DNA of 64,000 nt, taken from NCBI RefSeq assembly GCF_001613385.1, contig NZ_BDCG01000002.1, positions 248,001-312,000 on the forward strand, read 5' to 3'. The notes under the pieces are model-generated. The model ran no database searches. It saw only the letters and a list, made by a program, of their open reading frames with translations, and was not told the origin of the DNA. Below, piece by piece: positions 61,127 through 64,000 of this stretch. Made by a program: the position numbers and the translations under genes. Numbering within the stretch: position 1 is the first letter of the stretch; every line of letters begins with the position of its first letter. This DNA comes from Nocardia flavorosea NBRC 108225. Its GTDB lineage: Bacteria > Actinomycetota > Actinomycetes > Mycobacteriales > Mycobacteriaceae.

Positions 61127-62215
61127 GTGCGCGACTACGAGATCCTCGTCCACAAGGTCCGTGGAACCCTGGTGGGAGGTGCGGTCGGGGATGCTCTCGG
61201 ATGGCCGATCGAATTCCTGTCCCGGGCCGAGATCCTGCGCCGGTACGGCGAACCGGGTGTCACCGGATTCCTGCCGGGCCCCGAGCCGGGTGCGCCGGCG
61301 GCGATCACCGACGACACACAGATGACGCTGTTCACCGCCGAGGGGCTGCTGCGTTGCCCGCCGGGTAGCGACGCGGTTCCCGCGGTGCACCGCGCCTATC
61401 TGCGCTGGCTGAACACCCAGCAGGCGCCGGGCCCGGCACCCGCCCCCGACGGATGGCTGGCGGCACAGCCGTTCCTCTATGCGGTCCGGGCACCCGGAAA
61501 TGCGTGTATGACCGGGCTTCGGCGGCAATCCGCCGAGCTGCTGCCACCGCGGCCCTTCGGCACGCAAGGGCCGGTGAACTCCCATTCCAAGGGCTGCGGG
61601 ACGGTGATGCGTTCGGCGCCGTTCGGATTGACCGGTTCCGGACCGGCCGCCGCGTTCGACCTCGCGGCCCGTTGCGGCCAGTTGACCCACGGTCATCCCA
61701 CCGGCTATCTGGCCGCAGGCGCGTTCGCGGCGCTCATCGACCACTCGATCCGGGGAGTGGAACTGCGCGCGGCGGTGGGGGAAGTCGTGGCGCGGCTGCA
61801 CACGATCACCGGCGCGCAGGAAACGATCGACGCCCTCGAACTCGCGGTATCGCTGGCCGACTCGGAAACCGCGTCCGCGGAAGGTGTCGCACGAGCCGGG
61901 GAAGGCTGGATCGCCGAGGAATGTCTCGCGGTGGCCGTCTACTGCGCCGTGTCCGCGCAGGACACCGGCGATGTGCGGGGTGCGCTGCTGGCAGCGGTGA
62001 ATCATTCCGGTGATTCCGATTCCACCGGCGCCGTGGCCGGCAATCTCCTCGGCGCCGGGCACGGACTGTCGGCACTGCCCGCGGAATGGGCCGGCGCGGT
62101 GGAGGGCCGCGATCTACTGATCCAGGTCGCCGATGATCTGGTGACCGGTTTCCACTACGGCGACCGGGACCGCGCCGCGTCCCGATATCCGCTCGACACC
62201 GCACCCGCCTCCTGA
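61127..62215 (+). CDS. ADP-ribosylglycohydrolase-family protein
   Basis: The 362-residue protein shows the complete DraG-family motif set. These are GGAVGDALGWPIEF near the start, ITDDTQMTLFTAEGL with the TDDT metal ligands, HSKGCGTVMRSAP, LTHGHPTGYLAAGAFAAL, and NHSGDSDSTGAVAGNLLGA with the DSDST metal ligands. Such enzymes remove ADP-ribose from proteins or act on related bonds using two Mg or Mn ions. GTG 61127 follows GGAAGGA. The substrate is unknown. Confidence 0.9.
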   Translation: MRDYEILVHKVRGTLVGGAVGDALGWPIEFLSRAEILRRYGEPGVTGFLPGPEPGAPAAITDDTQMTLFTAEGLLRCPPGSDAVPAVHRAYLRWLNTQQAPGPAPAPDGWLAAQPFLYAVRAPGNACMTGLRRQSAELLPPRPFGTQGPVNSHSKGCGTVMRSAPFGLTGSGPAAAFDLAARCGQLTHGHPTGYLAAGAFAALIDHSIRGVELRAAVGEVVARLHTITGAQETIDALELAVSLADSETASAEGVARAGEGWIAEECLAVAVYCAVSAQDTGDVRGALLAAVNHSGDSDSTGAVAGNLLGAGHGLSALPAEWAGAVEGRDLLIQVADDLVTGFHYGDRDRAASRYPLDTAPAS

Positions 62216-62344
62216 GCGGTTGATCAGCACTTTCACCGACACTTCTACGAAACACTTGGGGGCAAGCTCCTCCGGCGGATATAACGTAACCGGGCCCCAT
62301 CGTCGATCGATGGCCTGTGCCGTACACCGAGAAGGACAGGAAAT

Positions 62345-63106
62345 ATGGAGATTCAGGGAGCACGTGCAGTCGTCGTCGGAGGAGCCTCCGGAATGGGCCG
62401 GGCCAGTGCCGAACTGCTCGCCGCCCGCGGCGCGAAGGTTGTCGTCGTCGACCGCACCGCCAGTGAGGGCAGCAAGGTCGCGGCCGACCTCGGCGGTTCC
62501 TTCTTCGAAGCCGATGTCACCGATCACGCCGGCGTCGAATCGGTACTCGCCGAAGCGGTGGGACAGCTCGGCGGGCTCGATATCGCGGTCAACACCGCCG
62601 GTGGCGGTATCGCCAAGCGCACACTGTCCAAGACCGGGCCGCACGACCTGGAATCGTTCCAGCAGATCATCAATCTGAACCTGATCTCCACCTTCAACCT
62701 CAACCGCTTGCAGGCCTGGCATATGAGCCAGGGCGAGCCGAATGCCGACGGCGAGCGTGGTGTCATCGTCAACACCGCCTCGATCGCGGCGTTCGAGGGC
62801 CAGATCGGGCAGGTCGCCTACACGGCCGCCAAGGCCGGTATCGCCGGTATGGCGCTGACCATGGCCCGCGATCTGGGTTCGGTCGGGGTCCGGGTGCTGG
62901 CCATCGCGCCGTCCCTGTTCGATACCGGCATTCTGGCCGGTGTCCCGGAAGAAATGGTGACGCCGCTCGTCGCGGGCAACGCCTTCCCGAAGCGGATGGG
63001 CCGGCCGGAGGAATACGCGAAGCTGGCCTGCTCCATCGTCGACAACCCCATGCTGAACGGCCAGTGCCTGCGCCTGGACGCCGGTATGCGTTTCGCGCCC
63101 AAGTGA
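62345..63106 (+). CDS. SDR-family oxidoreductase (3-hydroxyacyl-CoA dehydrogenase-like)
   Basis: The 253-residue protein has the Rossmann start VVVGGASGMGRASAELLAAR (TGxxxGxG form), NTAGGGIA for the NAG motif, and Ser in VNTASIAAFEG with Y-x-x-x-K in VAYTAAKAG as catalytic residues. The end (VDNPMLNGQCLRLDAGMRFA) is typical of classical SDRs, close to type-II 3-hydroxyacyl-CoA dehydrogenases. The location beside FadE34 and a thioesterase suggests fatty-acyl or steroid beta-oxidation, an inference. AGGA lies near ATG 62345. Confidence 0.85.
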   Translation: MEIQGARAVVVGGASGMGRASAELLAARGAKVVVVDRTASEGSKVAADLGGSFFEADVTDHAGVESVLAEAVGQLGGLDIAVNTAGGGIAKRTLSKTGPHDLESFQQIINLNLISTFNLNRLQAWHMSQGEPNADGERGVIVNTASIAAFEGQIGQVAYTAAKAGIAGMALTMARDLGSVGVRVLAIAPSLFDTGILAGVPEEMVTPLVAGNAFPKRMGRPEEYAKLACSIVDNPMLNGQCLRLDAGMRFAPK

Positions 63107-63117
63107 ATGGCTGAACC

Positions 63118-63146
63118 CGCCGCGGACGGCCCGGCCGTCCGCGGCG
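63118..63146. terminator. Strong hairpin after the SDR gene
   Basis: A 12-bp perfect stem (CGCCGCGGACGG and its complement) with loop CCCGG starts 12 bases after the SDR stop, and is likely a rho-independent-like terminator without U run. Confidence 0.55.
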
Positions 63147-63321
63147 CGGCTCGTCGGCGCAGCATGCACCGGAGCAGAACTGCGCATCCACAATGGTTCC
63201 CGGCGCACGAGTGCGGCACCGGGGCCGAACCCTCTCGCAGCACGTATGCCGGACCGGAACGACGGCACGTTCCGTCCGCTCGAACATCGCGGCTCATGGC
63301 CGCGCACCACTGGAGGTGGCC

Positions 63322-64000
63322 ATGAGCCCGGAAGCCGTGCGGTCCGCGGAATCGGTGGCCGACCGCCTCACCCTCGAACGCCTCGGCGACTACCGCTTCC
63401 GGGGACGCACCCACGACGGGCCCGCGCGGCGCAGCTATGGCGGCGAAGTCGCGGGTCAAGCCGTATTGGCCGCAGGGCGCACCGCTCCCGCGGATCGGCC
63501 GATCCATTCCGCGCAGACCTATTTCCTACTCCCCGGTGACACCACCGTTCCCACCGAATTCGTGGTCGAACCGGTGCGCGACGGCGGTTCGTTCTCCACC
63601 CGGCAGGTCGAGGCGATCCAGAACGACCGGGTGACCTTCACGATGCTCGCCTCCTTTCACCGCCCGGAGGAGGGTCTCGAACATCAGGTCGCCACACTCG
63701 ACACCCCCGGGCCCGATGAACTACCCGATATCGCCACGGCTTTCGCCGGCTTTCCCGAGGCCCTGAAGTGGACCTCGGTCTTCCTCGACGCACTCGGTAT
63801 CGAGGCCCGGTTCCCGGAGCCGCCGGCCCGCGCGCAGGCCATGCGCGGGGAGGTGGCCCCGGCCCGGCAGCGGGTGTGGTTGCGAACCCGGGCGCCGCTT
63901 CCCGACACGCAGCTCGAGCAGGCAGCCTGTCTGATGTATTTGAGCGATCTGCTGTTGCTTTCGGCGGCCACCGGCCCGCACGGCGAAGAACTGGGCAACC
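63322..64000 (+). CDS. Acyl-CoA thioesterase (TesB-like), partial at right edge
   Basis: The visible 226 residues begin MSPEAVRSAESVADRL and include RTHDGPARRSYGGEVAGQAV, then QTYFLLPGDTTVPTEFVVEPV, the first hot-dog domain of TesB-like acyl-CoA thioesterases; DGGSFSTRQVEAIQND is the typical ligand-pocket strand. A second hot-dog half begins near PEPPARAQAMRG and is cut by the window end. GGAGGTG lies upstream of ATG 63322. It would hydrolyse acyl-CoA to free acid and CoA; chain-length preference is unknown. Confidence 0.85.
   Translation, partial: MSPEAVRSAESVADRLTLERLGDYRFRGRTHDGPARRSYGGEVAGQAVLAAGRTAPADRPIHSAQTYFLLPGDTTVPTEFVVEPVRDGGSFSTRQVEAIQNDRVTFTMLASFHRPEEGLEHQVATLDTPGPDELPDIATAFAGFPEALKWTSVFLDALGIEARFPEPPARAQAMRGEVAPARQRVWLRTRAPLPDTQLEQAACLMYLSDLLLLSAATGPHGEELGN

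Overview
The window looks like chromosomal DNA of a high-GC mycolate actinomycete, most probably Nocardia or a close relative. The evidence is the combination of ESX (type VII secretion) substrates (WXG100, EspC-like, PE-like, PPE-like and EspG proteins), a FadE34-like acyl-CoA dehydrogenase with a perfect KstR-type palindrome upstream, GTG starts, and DUF4333 and MpaB-family genes. No rRNA, tRNA or CRISPR array was seen.

Region 1 (1-34797, minus strand) is one giant open reading frame. It starts at GTG 34797 and runs off the left edge after 11,599 codons with no in-frame stop, so the encoded protein is at least about 1.2 MDa. The N-terminus is a WXG100-like domain typical of ESX-exported polymorphic toxins. 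Then come proline/glycine-rich linkers, about 9 kb of coiled coil containing six copies of an ~85-residue module (R1-R6), and a chain of enzyme-like domains. In order these are a nucleotidyltransferase-like region, a PP2C-like domain, an HELEH metallopeptidase-like domain, two tandem ~2 kb copies of a papain-like unit (one with its Cys/His replaced), metallopeptidase-like repeats (one with HELNH intact), an alpha/beta-hydrolase-like domain, a toxin-glutamine-deamidase-like papain fold with Cys/His/Asp present, another metallopeptidase-like relic and two GDPD-like regions. Many have lost catalytic residues. The C-terminus lies outside the window.

Region 2 (34804-40810, minus strand) is the accessory operon of the giant gene: a 562-residue protein with an immunity-like segment, a WXG/PPE-like protein, EspG, an EspC-like protein and a YbaB-like protein, all reading into the giant gene.

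Region 3 (41393-45307) holds a VOC protein, a short paralogue of the immunity-like protein, a compact mobile element (42603-43375) with ~92-95 bp inverted ends, a perfect 9-bp target duplication and one small cargo gene, then a GlxA-type regulator.

Region 4 (45308-49686, plus strand) is a second ESX substrate operon: EspC-like, WxG protein, PE-like, PPE-like, EspG and two Esx proteins. No Ecc core secretion gene is in the window, so both modules must use an ESX apparatus encoded elsewhere.

Region 5 (49870-64000) is mostly metabolic and regulatory: a DUF4333 lipoprotein, a tyrosine-recombinase-like protein, a proline-rich membrane protein, a frameshifted DHFR-family gene, FadE34-like acyl-CoA dehydrogenase, an SRPBCC protein, a HpnE-like oxidoreductase with TetR regulator divergent from an MpaB-family protein (with a matching pair of candidate TetR operators), an ADP-ribosylglycohydrolase, an SDR dehydrogenase and a partial TesB-like thioesterase.
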